Shown here: positions 35,337 through 43,482 of the stretch, one piece after another
How the letters are laid out: each line of letters begins with the position of its first letter
How positions within the stretch are numbered: the stretch's first letter is position 1
Origin: Chitinophaga sp. SYP-B3965
Lineage (GTDB): Bacteria; Bacteroidota; Bacteroidia; Chitinophagales; Chitinophagaceae
Assembly: GCF_009647655.1 (NCBI RefSeq)
Contig: NZ_WJFD01000003.1
Span: 62,001-126,000, forward strand
DNA: 64,000 nt
Reading direction: 5' to 3'
Translations under genes and position numbers: made by a program
The notes under the pieces: generated by a model
The model's input: the letters and a program-made list of their open reading frames with translations, nothing else
What the model was told of the DNA's origin: nothing
The model's database searches: none

Positions 35337-35444
35337 ACTTATCCAGAAAGGCAGAGGGTACTGGCCCTGCGAAGCCTTAGCAACCAATTCCGGTTACACG
35401 GAAAAAAGGTGCTAATTCCGGCCCCTATACGGGGAAAGATAAGT
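35337..35444 (+). promoter_or_regulatory. SAM-I (S-box) riboswitch
   Basis: Helix P1 is formed by ACTTATC (35337-35343) and GATAAGT (35438-35444). Between them are the conserved S-box elements AGAGGGTACTGGCCC, GAAGCCTTAGCAACC and GGTGCTAATTCC, in the right order and spacing, plus a terminal P4-like hairpin (GGCCCCTATACGGGG). When S-adenosylmethionine binds, the downstream terminator should form and reduce expression of the methionine genes. Confidence 0.95.
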
Positions 35445-35486
35445 TGGCAGAGATATTACTTACAGCATCATCAACATATTGCTTTA

Positions 35487-35517
35487 AGCTCTTCCAACCC
35501 CGGAAGGGCTTTTTTTG
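35487..35517 (+). terminator. Riboswitch-linked attenuator
   Basis: A nine-base stem (agctcttcc at 35487-35495 with ggaagggct at 35502-35510, one G-T pair) is followed by seven T (35511-35517). It lies 42 bases after the SAM aptamer and 82 bases before the gene, as expected for a transcriptional OFF switch. I did not find a clean anti-terminator pairing by eye. Confidence 0.8.
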
Positions 35518-35598
35518 TGCCTGCTCTCCATTCTGTTATTAAGTCGATATTTATAGAATCGCAACGGCTTGTTCGTTTCGTAAAAACATTGATCGACC

Positions 35599-36777
35599 AT
35601 GAAACCATCTACGCAACTGATCCACAGCATCCCGATAGATGAACTGACGGGAGCCATTTCGGTGCCTATCTACCAAACGTCTACGTTTGTGCAGGAAAGC
35701 CCCGGAATCAACAAAGGATTCGAATTCTCGCGGGCCAACAACCCCACGCGGAAAGTGCTGGAAGACCTGATCTGTAGCCTGGAAGATGGCTATGCAGGCT
35801 TCGCCTTTGCCAGTGGTATGTCCGCCATCGATGCTGTATTGAAATTATTGAAAACCGGCGATGAGATCATGGCCGTGGAAGATACCTATGGTGGCATCTT
35901 CCAGATCTTTAACGCGATGTTCGAACGCTTTGGCATCAAAGTGAACTTTGTGGATACGAGTGATATTGATAAAGTGCTGGAAAAGATCACGCCCAAAACA
36001 AAGATCATCTGGCTGGAGTCTCCCACCAACCCCACTTTGAAGATCTCTGATATTAAATCTATCAGCAAGATCGCCAAACAGCATAACATCCTGCTGGTGG
36101 TGGACAATACCTTCTCCACTCCCCTGCTGCTGAAACCTATTCCACTTGGAGCGGATATCGTGATCCACAGTGCATCCAAATACCTCTCCGGCCATTCTGA
36201 TGTAATAGCAGGACTGGTAGTAGTGAACAATAAATTACTGGCAGACCAGATCCGGTTCAACCAGAATATCTCCGGTAGTATCCTTAGCCCTTTTGAGGCA
36301 TGGCTGACTATCAGAGGTATTGAAACACTGGCCCTGCGCCTGGAAAAGCAATGTGCGAATGCTACGGCTATCGCTACTTTCCTCACAGATCATCCTGCAG
36401 TGGATAAAGTATTCTATCCTGGATTGGCCACACATAAGAACCATCATATTGCGCGCAAGCAGCAAAAAGGATATGGTGGCATGGTGAGCTTTACGCTGAA
36501 GGAAGACCAGATCAAAAATGCGATCCGTATTGTGAACGCTACCAAGCTCTTTAAACTGGCGGAAAGTTTTGGCGGTGTGAAGAGCATGCTCAATCACCCG
36601 GTGACGATGACGCATCGTAATATACCTGAAGATTTCCGTCGTAAGGCGGGATTACAGGATTCCTGCATCCGGTTGTCTGTTGGCGTGGAAGATGCGGAAG
36701 ATCTCATCAATGACCTCAAACAAGCTTTGGATAAACTTAACCAGCCTATTGGCAAACAAATTACTGTACTGCAATAA
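35599..36777 (+). CDS. Trans-sulfuration PLP enzyme (cystathionine gamma-synthase or sulfhydrylase type)
   Basis: A 392-residue Cys/Met-metabolism PLP enzyme. It has SRANNPTRKVLE (44-55), ASGMSAIDAV, DTYGG, the SPTNPTLK stretch (141-148), Asp169 in VVDNTFSTP and the PLP lysine Lys194 in SASKYLSGHSD. The family includes cystathionine gamma-synthase (MetB), O-acetyl/succinylhomoserine sulfhydrylase (MetZ), and gamma-lyases. The SAM riboswitch and the homoserine dehydrogenase two bases downstream point to a biosynthetic role on an activated homoserine, not to degradation. Which sulfur donor it uses cannot be read from these motifs, so I give no symbol. Confidence 0.88.
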   Translation: MKPSTQLIHSIPIDELTGAISVPIYQTSTFVQESPGINKGFEFSRANNPTRKVLEDLICSLEDGYAGFAFASGMSAIDAVLKLLKTGDEIMAVEDTYGGIFQIFNAMFERFGIKVNFVDTSDIDKVLEKITPKTKIIWLESPTNPTLKISDIKSISKIAKQHNILLVVDNTFSTPLLLKPIPLGADIVIHSASKYLSGHSDVIAGLVVVNNKLLADQIRFNQNISGSILSPFEAWLTIRGIETLALRLEKQCANATAIATFLTDHPAVDKVFYPGLATHKNHHIARKQQKGYGGMVSFTLKEDQIKNAIRIVNATKLFKLAESFGGVKSMLNHPVTMTHRNIPEDFRRKAGLQDSCIRLSVGVEDAEDLINDLKQALDKLNQPIGKQITVLQ

Positions 36778-36779
36778 CT

Positions 36780-37964
36780 ATGGAAAAGAAGAACATTAAT
36801 CTTGGCATTTTCGGATTTGGCTGTGTTGGCCAGGGCCTCTATGAAGTACTGAACCGAACAAAAGGTATCAACGCAAGGATCAAAAAGATCTGTATTAAAG
36901 ATCCAAACAAACCCCGTCCGATAGACGCGAGCTATTTTACGACGGACCCTAATGAAATCCTCAACGATCCTACTATCGACGTGGTAGTAGAATTGATCAA
37001 CGATACGGAAGCTGCTTTTTCTATTGTAAGCACTGCACTGAAGAATGGTAAAGCGGTGGTTAGTGCCAGTAAACGCATGATCGCAGAGAACCTGCCTGCT
37101 CTCTATCAATTGCAGGTAGAGAACAAAGTACCGTTCCTCTACGAAGCATCCAGCTGTGCCAGTATTCCTATCATCCGGAACCTGGAAGAATACTATGATA
37201 ATGACCTGCTGAATGCAGTGGAAGGGATCTGTAATGGTTCTACCAATTACATCCTCACAAAAATATTTGAAGAGAACCTGAGCTTTGAGACGGCACTGCG
37301 CCAGGCTACGGACCTCGGTTTTGCTGAAACTGATCCAACGCTGGACATCGAAGGATATGATCCTAAATTTAAGATCGTGATCCTGTTGCTGCATGCATTC
37401 GGTACTTTCGTGAAACCGGAGAATGTATTCAACTTCGGGATCAGTCACCTCAATGATTTTGATATTCAGTTTGCCCGTCAGCGGAATTGTACGATTAAGC
37501 TGATAGGTACCTGTCGCAGACAGAATGGGCATGTGAATGCTTATGTATTGCCTCATCTCATTAAAGAACACAATCTGCTGTATGATGTGTATAATGAGTA
37601 CAACGGTATCCTGCTGGAAAGTGCTTTTACAGATAAGCAATTCTTTGTGGGTAAAGGGGCAGGGGGTACTGCTACGGGTAGTGCGGTATTGAGTGATATC
37701 TCAGCCTTATTGTACAATTACCGTTACGAGTATAAAAAGATCAAACAAGCCAACCAGCCTGCTTTCACTAATGATCTGCAATTGCAGGTGTATGTGCGGT
37801 ACAGCACACCGGATCAGGTGGATCTTACCGAGTTCTATAATATCTCGGAGAAGTATGAGTCGCCTACCTACCGTTATGTAGTGGGTACCATCAACCTGGA
37901 TAAATTAAAAGATGCGGTGTGGTTGCAGAATAAGGATGTGAACTTATTGGTGCTGGAACATTAA
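36780..37964 (+). CDS. hom: Homoserine dehydrogenase, monofunctional
   Basis: This 394-residue enzyme has an N-terminal Rossmann motif (LGIFGFGCVGQGLYEVL, about 8-24) and the homoserine dehydrogenase core with EASSCASIPIIRNLEEYY, GICNGSTNYILTKI and GFAETDPTLDIEGYD. The GKGAGGTATGSAVLSDI segment is also diagnostic. It reduces aspartate semialdehyde to homoserine. No aspartokinase domain is fused. Control by the upstream SAM riboswitch suggests that this copy serves methionine synthesis; other copies, for instance fused to aspartokinase for threonine, may exist elsewhere. Repeats and hairpins follow its stop. Confidence 0.92.
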   Translation: MEKKNINLGIFGFGCVGQGLYEVLNRTKGINARIKKICIKDPNKPRPIDASYFTTDPNEILNDPTIDVVVELINDTEAAFSIVSTALKNGKAVVSASKRMIAENLPALYQLQVENKVPFLYEASSCASIPIIRNLEEYYDNDLLNAVEGICNGSTNYILTKIFEENLSFETALRQATDLGFAETDPTLDIEGYDPKFKIVILLLHAFGTFVKPENVFNFGISHLNDFDIQFARQRNCTIKLIGTCRRQNGHVNAYVLPHLIKEHNLLYDVYNEYNGILLESAFTDKQFFVGKGAGGTATGSAVLSDISALLYNYRYEYKKIKQANQPAFTNDLQLQVYVRYSTPDQVDLTEFYNISEKYESPTYRYVVGTINLDKLKDAVWLQNKDVNLLVLEH

Positions 37965-38035
37965 TAAAAGAGACCCTGCCGCGCTACAAAGGGCGGAGGT
38001 TTTTTATTCTTTAAAGGAAGATTCTTTTTTATAGA

Positions 38036-38063
38036 AAAGGCTGTATCGATTGATGCAGCCTTT
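38036..38063 (+). terminator. Terminator-like hairpin, unit 1
   Basis: Arms 38036-38047 (aaaggctgtatc) and 38052-38063 (gatgcagccttt) pair over 12 bases with one wobble, followed by a T-rich tract. It lies about 72 bases after the hom stop and could end the methionine operon. Confidence 0.65.
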
Positions 38064-38225
38064 CTTTTTGCAAAGAGCCTGCCGCGCTGCAAAGGGCGGA
38101 GGTTTTCTCTTTTTGAGGGAGATTTCTTTTGGGTGTGAGGCTCTTTTCTTTTTTGAAGGATGAGGGTTTTCCGCGCTGCAAAGGGCGGTGTTGTTTATTT
38201 TTAAAGGAAGATTCTTTTTTATAGA

Positions 38226-38253
38226 AAAGGCTGTATCGATTGATACGGCCTTT
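38226..38253 (+). terminator. Terminator-like hairpin, unit 2
   Basis: The second copy of the hairpin, 190 bases later. Its right arm reads gatacggccttt: relative to unit 1 two bases differ, yet all 12 positions still pair, with the wobble moved from one position to another. A run of nine T follows. Confidence 0.65.
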
Positions 38254-38490
38254 TTTTTTGCAAAGAGCCTGCCGCGCTGCAAAGGGCGGAGGTTTTCTCT
38301 TTTTGAGGAAGATTTCTTTTGGGTGTGAGGCTCTTTTCTTTTTTGAAGGATGAGGGTTTTCCGCGCTGCAAAGGGCGGAGTTTTATACTTTTTAAAGGAA
38401 GATTTTTTTTGTAGAGAACCTGCCGTCCTGCAAAGGCCGGTGTTTTTTTTTATTTTTAGGCGAAGAGGTTTTATTAAATTATTTTATATA

Positions 38491-38527
38491 AAAAGCCTAC
38501 CGCCCTTTGCAGCGCGGCGGGCTTTTT
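38491..38527 (-). terminator. Terminator made from an inverted repeat copy
   Basis: The inverted 18-mer copy is enclosed by aaaagcc (38491-38497) and ggctttt (38520-38526), and its own ccgcc and ggcgg ends can pair too. It lies 35 bases after the stop of the minus-strand lipoprotein gene at 38562, so it probably ends that transcript. Confidence 0.6.
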
Positions 38528-38561
38528 ATTTTTTTACGGGAAGAAGTTTTATTAAAAATAA

Positions 38562-39248
38562 TTATTTCTTCGTATAACTGAAGGTTATAACCCTGTTACT
38601 CACGGAAGGATCGTTTATCAGTTGCTCTGATCTCACTTTTTGTTCTACCAGCAGATCCTTTTCGTTGAACTTATATTCATACGTATCGCGGGAATGTACC
38701 TCTCCGGCGAAGACTGTTTCTTGTTTAACAAGGTTATTAAAACTTAATAACTCAAAGGATAAGGGGGAGCATAGCCACATGCAATTATCCTTTAGCGCTA
38801 TTTTTTTATTGCCGTAGGTGTAATTCTTTGTGCTGCCCTGGGTCGTGTCTTCATTATATACGTTGAACGTTGTCATGCTTTTTACATTCTCATTCTCCCA
38901 GGTGAGTTTGTAAATGGTGGACTTCCATCTCACTTCACTTATTTTATGCTCAGCGTTATATATCACGTCGTAGTATGCTTCAGATTCGTTGATGCGGATA
39001 ATGTTGTTTCCGGTGTATTCAAATGCCCTCGTGACCACATCAGATTCCATGATCTTAGCCAGTTTGTTTTCTTCGAAAACAGGGTAGGCAACAAGTGTAT
39101 CCCGGCTTTCTACATCGATACGGGTGAGTTTGCTGAGGAGCCATTCTTCTGCGGGAGGATGCTCTCCTCCTGCCGGAGATGTATCATTCTTGTTGCAGGC
39201 AAATAATAAGAGTATAAAAGCGGAAATATTTAATAATGCTCTTTTCAT
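38562..39248 (-). CDS. Tandem lipoprotein paralogue 7 (shortened)
   Basis: A 228-residue lipoprotein with lipobox LFAC (Cys18) followed by NKND. It is the nearest relative of the next gene upstream (39300): shared text includes KIMESD, FEYTGNN, TWENENVKS, the DTTQGST/DTSQGST pair and the end VRSEQL. It is about 48 residues shorter; the loss is spread over several loops (for example after the DTL near residue 51 and around the INES region), which leaves the strand pattern intact. It is separated from the rest of the array by a terminator and so has its own transcript or depends on read-through. Function unknown. Confidence 0.85.
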   Translation of the reverse strand: MKRALLNISAFILLLFACNKNDTSPAGGEHPPAEEWLLSKLTRIDVESRDTLVAYPVFEENKLAKIMESDVVTRAFEYTGNNIIRINESEAYYDVIYNAEHKISEVRWKSTIYKLTWENENVKSMTTFNVYNEDTTQGSTKNYTYGNKKIALKDNCMWLCSPLSFELLSFNNLVKQETVFAGEVHSRDTYEYKFNEKDLLVEQKVRSEQLINDPSVSNRVITFSYTKK

Positions 39249-39263
39249 TTCTTTTGCTTTACA

Positions 39264-39295
39264 GAAAAAGGGCTGCCACTGTGTGTGGCAGCCCT
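39264..39295 (-). terminator. Terminator inside the lipoprotein array
   Basis: An 11-base perfect stem (agggctgccac at 39269-39279 with gtggcagccct at 39285-39295) is followed on the minus strand by a T run. It divides paralogue 6 from paralogue 7. Confidence 0.75.
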
Positions 39296-39299
39296 GGAC

Positions 39300-40130
39300 T
39301 TACTTCTTTGTATAGGTGAAAGTCACTATACTGTTACTTACGGAAGGCTGATCCATCAGTTGCTCTGATCTCACTTTCTGTTCCGTCAGCTGGTTCTTTT
39401 CATTAAACTTAAACTCAAAGGTATCCCTGGTGTACACTTCGCCGCTGTAAAGGGTTTCGTGTTTAGCCAGGTTATTGGCGCTTAAATATTCGAAAGAGGT
39501 TGGCGAACTCAGCCACATGTAATTATCCTTAAATAAGGCTTTCACAATGTTGGGCTGATCGTCGTACGTGAAGTTGTTGGTGCTGCCCTGGCTCGTGTCC
39601 GTACCAGCTACATTGAAAGTGGTCACGCTTTTCACATTCTCGTTTTCCCAGGTGACCTTGTAGATGGCAGCATAATCAGGAGCGGCAATTGACTTCCGTC
39701 TCAATTCGCTTATCTTATTCTGTGCATTGTATAACACTTCATAATACTCTTCAATCGTCCACTCCTGTGCCTGATCAAATCCATATGTGTTGATGCGGGT
39801 AACGTTGTTACCTGTATACTCAAATGAATTCCTGATAGTGGGTGTGGTCACTTCCAGGTCAGACTCCATGATCTTCGTCAACTTGCTTCCTTCAAAAACA
39901 GGATAAGAAGTGAAGCTGTAAGGCTGATCACCGTCTGCTCCGCTTTCTGTTAGTTCAGACAGAACAGATGACGTGTTGTACTTCAGGCTGGTGGTAACGG
40001 TATCCTGCCTTTCCACATCAATATTGGTGAATTTGGTAAGGATCCATTCTTCTGCCGGCGCTGCATCATCCTTTTTACAGGCAGACAGTAACAGTACAAA
40101 AGCTGCAATGCTTAATAATGTTCTTTTCAT
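39300..40130 (-). CDS. Tandem lipoprotein paralogue 6
   Basis: A 276-residue lipoprotein. The lipobox LSAC (Cys18) is followed by KKDDAAP, an acidic/basic patch like the export signal that sends Bacteroidota lipoproteins to the cell surface. The mature part is almost all beta-strand with repeated short Y/F-x-Y hairpins: KITWEN-like VTWENENVKS near 160, YTYDD, MWLSSPTSFEYLSANN, and the end VTFTYTKK. The pattern resembles YD-repeat-like or DUF4595-like lipoproteins, which I cannot confirm. Only eight bases separate it from paralogue 5. Confidence 0.88.
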   Translation of the reverse strand: MKRTLLSIAAFVLLLSACKKDDAAPAEEWILTKFTNIDVERQDTVTTSLKYNTSSVLSELTESGADGDQPYSFTSYPVFEGSKLTKIMESDLEVTTPTIRNSFEYTGNNVTRINTYGFDQAQEWTIEEYYEVLYNAQNKISELRRKSIAAPDYAAIYKVTWENENVKSVTTFNVAGTDTSQGSTNNFTYDDQPNIVKALFKDNYMWLSSPTSFEYLSANNLAKHETLYSGEVYTRDTFEFKFNEKNQLTEQKVRSEQLMDQPSVSNSIVTFTYTKK

Positions 40131-40138
40131 GGTACAGG

Positions 40139-40939
40139 TTATCTTGTGATATATTCAAGTTTTACTTTGTAGATGTCCGGAGATCCACTTTCAAATGTGT
40201 CTTCAGAATCTATCGTTTTCAGCAGATTACCTTCAAAAGTGTACACATCCGTAAAGGTGGAATACAGTTCACCATTCATGAACATTTCCTCTTTTACCAC
40301 GTTATTGGCACTCAGGTATTCAACGCTGGCTACATCACTTAACCATTGGTAATTTCCGAGGAGTTGCTGGAAGCCGGGTTTGTTATCATAGGTGTATTTC
40401 TTTACGCTGTTCAGTACATAATCCGCGCCACCTTCTTTCACGTATAGGCTGCAGACCTTCACATTGTTTCCTTCCCAGGTCAATACGGATTTCTTATTAT
40501 AACCGTTGTTCATTTCAAACAATTCAGCGAGCTTTCCGCCAGCATACACCAGGGAATCATAACGATATGTGTCCTCTATTCCATCTCCGTTCCTGTCTCC
40601 AAAATATTGCACCTTACTAACAACACCAGCTGTATATACAAAAGAACTGATTGTGTGCAATGCAGGCTGGTCAGGGTTCTTTTCGTAGATGGATACGATC
40701 TTTCCTCCTTCATAAACCGGGCCTTGTGCATAAGATTCCAGTATATCATTATTAATGTAGGAATAAGACAACTCTTTAAAGGTATTGTCTGCATTATAGG
40801 TGATGAAAGTGGTATCATTACCATCTGTGCCAACTTCGATAATGTGGCTCAGGTAGTAGGTTTCAGGTGAAGCGTCGTCTTTTTTACAGGCTGCAAAGAA
40901 GAGAGTGATGGCTGTTAAGCCCAACATTGTTTTTTTCAT
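40139..40939 (-). CDS. Tandem lipoprotein paralogue 5
   Basis: A 266-residue member of the array: lipobox FAAC (Cys18) then KKDDASP. Shared motifs are GPVYEGGKIVSI, DSLVYAGGKLAELF, LTWEGNNVKVCSLY, KYTYDNKPGFQQLLGNYQWL, EYLSANNVVKEE and the final KLEYITR. It is most similar to paralogue 4 just upstream, as expected for a recent local duplication; 27 bases separate them. A surface location is inferred from the signal. Role unknown. Confidence 0.88.
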   Translation of the reverse strand: MKKTMLGLTAITLFFAACKKDDASPETYYLSHIIEVGTDGNDTTFITYNADNTFKELSYSYINNDILESYAQGPVYEGGKIVSIYEKNPDQPALHTISSFVYTAGVVSKVQYFGDRNGDGIEDTYRYDSLVYAGGKLAELFEMNNGYNKKSVLTWEGNNVKVCSLYVKEGGADYVLNSVKKYTYDNKPGFQQLLGNYQWLSDVASVEYLSANNVVKEEMFMNGELYSTFTDVYTFEGNLLKTIDSEDTFESGSPDIYKVKLEYITR

Positions 40940-40966
40940 AGGATATTTGCTTAAGTAGTTTACCGT

Positions 40967-41794
40967 TTATTTTGTGATGTATTCAAACTTTATTTTGTAG
41001 GTTTCTGAACGTACAGGATCTGTGAATGCTTCTTCTGTATCTATCGTTTTCAGCAGGTTGCCTTCATAAGTATATGCATGGGTATAAGTGGAACCCAGCA
41101 CATCATTATTATTGAAGTATTCTTCTTTTGTGACATTATTGGCACTCAGGTATTCAAAGCTGGTCAGATCATCTAACCACAGGTATGATCCGATGAGATG
41201 CTGATATCCGGGCTTGTTATCATAGGTATATTTATTTACACTTTCCAGTATAAAATCATTGCCGGAATGTTTAAAGTAAAGCGAGCAGGTCTTCACATTA
41301 TTCCCTTCCCAGGTAAGCAGATATTTATTCTGATTATCAGGTTGATCCGGGTTCAGCGCCCATAATTCTGTTAATTTTCCTGCGACATATACCAGTGAAT
41401 CAAAAGCAGGGCCCACTTCATACTGTCCATCCTGGTTATTATCCCAATAATAGTTCACTTTTGTTACAAGATCACCTGTATAAACAAAGGATTTCGTGTA
41501 GTGACTAACAGGATTCAAACTGCTTCTTTGCTGCACAGCTATTATCTTTCCTCCTTCGTATACCGGTCCTGCCTCATAGAATTCCAACTGGCCATTGTTC
41601 ATGCCGGAAGAATATGTTTCTTTGAAAGTATTGTTTTCATTGTAGGAGATCAGTGTGGTATCATTACCATCTTCTCCCACTTGAATAAATTTGCTCAGGT
41701 AGTAAGTTCCAGGTGTTGTGTCGTCGTTGTCGTCTTTGTTACAAGCTGCAAAAAAGAGGGTCATGGCAGTTAAGCCCAACAGTGTTTTTCTCAT
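40967..41794 (-). CDS. Tandem lipoprotein paralogue 4
   Basis: A 275-residue lipoprotein with lipobox FAAC (Cys18) and NKDDNDD after it. The body follows the array pattern closely: GPVYEGGKIIAV, DSLVYVAGKLTELW, LTWEGNNVKTCSLYF, KYTYDNKPGYQHLIGSYLWL, EYLSANNVTKEE, and the end KFEYITK. It and paralogue 5 form a close pair. It starts seven bases after the stop of paralogue 3, consistent with one transcript. Confidence 0.88.
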   Translation of the reverse strand: MRKTLLGLTAMTLFFAACNKDDNDDTTPGTYYLSKFIQVGEDGNDTTLISYNENNTFKETYSSGMNNGQLEFYEAGPVYEGGKIIAVQQRSSLNPVSHYTKSFVYTGDLVTKVNYYWDNNQDGQYEVGPAFDSLVYVAGKLTELWALNPDQPDNQNKYLLTWEGNNVKTCSLYFKHSGNDFILESVNKYTYDNKPGYQHLIGSYLWLDDLTSFEYLSANNVTKEEYFNNNDVLGSTYTHAYTYEGNLLKTIDTEEAFTDPVRSETYKIKFEYITK

Positions 41795-41801
41795 AGGTTG
41801 T

Positions 41802-42623
41802 TTATCGTTTTGTGTATTCTAAAACAGTTGTATAATTTTTAGCAGATTCAAGATATACAGATTCTTCTCTCGTAGCGATGGATGTTAGCAGCCCTTCTCC
41901 GTTATATATGAATGTATTGGTCCTGCTGGTTTCCACGGTTCCTTCCGGTTGTCTTATCATGTCTGCTTTAGTTACGTTATTAGCACTCAGATAGGTGAAA
42001 TTTGTGATGTCCGCCAGCCAATAGTAGTTACCAGTCAACATCCGGTGGAATGCTGGTTTGGCATCATACGTGTAGTTAAACGTTTGGAACAATACATATT
42101 CAGTACCGGTTTGTTTTGAATAACATTCATAACTCTTCACATTATCTCCTTCCCAGGTGAGTTTATAGAATGTAGTGGAACCATTCTTGTAGTTCGCATA
42201 TAACTCAGCTAATTTTCCTCCGGCATATACCAATGAATCATGACTGTTGATCACCCATTTGGCCTGCTCACGATCATATACTTCCTGGTCAGCAATGGTT
42301 ACCAGGTTGCCGGTATACTGAATTGAAGTGATGGTATGGCGCTCAGGCATGGAATTGCTCCACATTTGGATACCGGTAATTTTATCGCCTTCGTAAACGG
42401 CGCCGAAAGCATTAAATGCCGGCGCATCGTTGTGTATATATGAAAAACGGGATTCTTTAAACGTATTGTCCGCATTGTATGAAATGAAGGTGGTATCATT
42501 TCTTGCCTCGTATACATCGATCAACCTGGTTAAATACCAGTTTTCAGCTGCCGGATCATCATCCTTTTTACAGGACGAAAAAAAGAGGGCAATGACTATT
42601 AAGCTAAATAGTGGCTTTCTCAT
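41802..42623 (-). CDS. Tandem lipoprotein paralogue 3
   Basis: A 273-residue lipoprotein: lipobox FSSC (Cys18) and KKDDDPA. The shared core motifs are present (FGAVYEGDKITGI, DSLVYAGGKLAELY, LTWEGDNVKSYECY, YTYDAKPAFHRMLTGNYYWL, TYLSANNVTKAD and the terminal VLEYTKR), while loops differ from those of paralogues 4 and 5. It lies 15 bases after paralogue 2 on the same strand. Function unknown. Confidence 0.88.
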   Translation of the reverse strand: MRKPLFSLIVIALFFSSCKKDDDPAAENWYLTRLIDVYEARNDTTFISYNADNTFKESRFSYIHNDAPAFNAFGAVYEGDKITGIQMWSNSMPERHTITSIQYTGNLVTIADQEVYDREQAKWVINSHDSLVYAGGKLAELYANYKNGSTTFYKLTWEGDNVKSYECYSKQTGTEYVLFQTFNYTYDAKPAFHRMLTGNYYWLADITNFTYLSANNVTKADMIRQPEGTVETSRTNTFIYNGEGLLTSIATREESVYLESAKNYTTVLEYTKR

Positions 42624-42638
42624 AGGGTAGGGTGTATT

Positions 42639-43463
42639 CTATTTTTTGATGTATTGCAAGTTTTCAGTGTACTCTTTGGTCAGGCTGTTAGGCAGGTCTT
42701 CTTCTTTTGTGGCGATCTTTTCCAGCAGGCCTTTTGCATCGTAGGTGTAGACCATTGTATTCCTTACGGCCAATACGTTGGAAGGCAGTAAAGTGGTTTC
42801 TTCTTTCAACAGGTTATTTTCACTCAGGTATTCCACATACCAGGGATTGGTGAGTATTTCGAAATTACCGGGAATGTTTTTCCAGAAATTAGCTTTATCA
42901 TCGTAGGTATAGTTGATGGTGGCTTCATGTACCATCGTACCTTCATTATTTCTGTGACGTTCTACTTTGGTGATGTTTCCGCCGGTCCATTGTAGTTTCA
43001 GGATGTGATCTATCTTGCCCTGCTGAATAACCACATATTCCTTCAACTTACCATCTGCATACACCAGGGAATCTGCTGCACTGGATGGAGAGCTGTCGTC
43101 ATTGTAGTAATCTATCCTGCTGAGCAGGCTGCCATTATATTGGAAGATACATTCCAGCCGGGGCGTGATAGTTGAATCAAGTGTTACCCGCATTTTTTCT
43201 ATCCTGCCATTTACATATTCTGGCACTTGAACCGTATAGATGGTGGTAACACCACTAGGGGCGGGATAGGGCATAATGGAGAGCACTTTACTTACTTTGT
43301 GTTCATTATCGTAGAAATAGCGCGTAGTATCTGTATTGCGGATCTTTGCGGACAGGAACCACTCGACCATGACATCGGGGGGATCCACTGCTGCATTATC
43401 TTTTTCCGAGCAGGACGCAAGCAGGCATATCATGGCAGAGATGCCAATCAGTTTTGTTTTCAT
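42639..43463 (-). CDS. Tandem lipoprotein paralogue 2
   Basis: A 274-residue lipoprotein read from the ATG at 43463 (MKTKLIGISAM), chosen because the signal peptide begins there; an in-frame start at 43505 would overlap paralogue 1 and place 14 polar residues ahead of it. Lipobox LASC (Cys17) is followed by SEKDN. The core motifs are more divergent (DSLVYADGKLKEY, LQWTGGNITKVERH, YTYDDKANFWKNIPGNFEIL, EYLSENNLLKEE, end LQYIKK) yet in the same order and spacing. Confidence 0.85.
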   Translation of the reverse strand: MKTKLIGISAMICLLASCSEKDNAAVDPPDVMVEWFLSAKIRNTDTTRYFYDNEHKVSKVLSIMPYPAPSGVTTIYTVQVPEYVNGRIEKMRVTLDSTITPRLECIFQYNGSLLSRIDYYNDDSSPSSAADSLVYADGKLKEYVVIQQGKIDHILKLQWTGGNITKVERHRNNEGTMVHEATINYTYDDKANFWKNIPGNFEILTNPWYVEYLSENNLLKEETTLLPSNVLAVRNTMVYTYDAKGLLEKIATKEEDLPNSLTKEYTENLQYIKK

Positions 43464-43482
43464 AGGATAATAGGTTCTTTTA

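Larger units (their letters stand above)
37997..38378 (+). repeat. Two tandem units of about 190 bases
   Basis: The stretch 37997-38188 is repeated at 38189-38378 with few differences and an exact 190-base offset over most of its length. Each unit contains a hairpin and two 18-mers. A third, shortened unit follows (38379-38440), in which the hairpin has been lost. Confidence 0.85.
37979..38517. repeat. Cluster of 18-base GC-rich repeats
   Basis: The 597-base gap from 37965 to 38561 holds no gene but eight copies of CCGCGCTGCAAAGGGCGG or variants: 37979 (one change), 38082, 38171, 38272, 38361 (all exact), 38423 (three changes), and an inverted copy at 38500-38517. Seven of these can be listed with certainty; the flanks of each are T-rich and share gaggaagatttctttt-like text. 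Reading frames across this cluster give repetitive basic peptides and are not real genes. Confidence 0.85.

Noticed and set aside
35256-35642. Open frame of 128 codons running through the SAM riboswitch
   Set aside because: It coincides with the promoter, aptamer and terminator, all well supported as RNA elements.
36594-37640. A 348-codon open frame on the minus strand opposite homoserine dehydrogenase
   Set aside because: It lies wholly antisense to a clear hom gene; the protein shows no domain, and the composition (many Ile, His, Phe, Cys) is typical of an antisense shadow.
38004-38282. Open frame of 92 codons across the repeat array
   Set aside because: It is made only of translated repeats (PPFAARQAL units and Lys-rich linkers) and has no independent gene features.
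37979-38440. CRISPR array
   Set aside because: Repeats are regularly spaced only because of a 190-base tandem duplication; spacers are themselves repeated and T-rich, and no cas genes are present.
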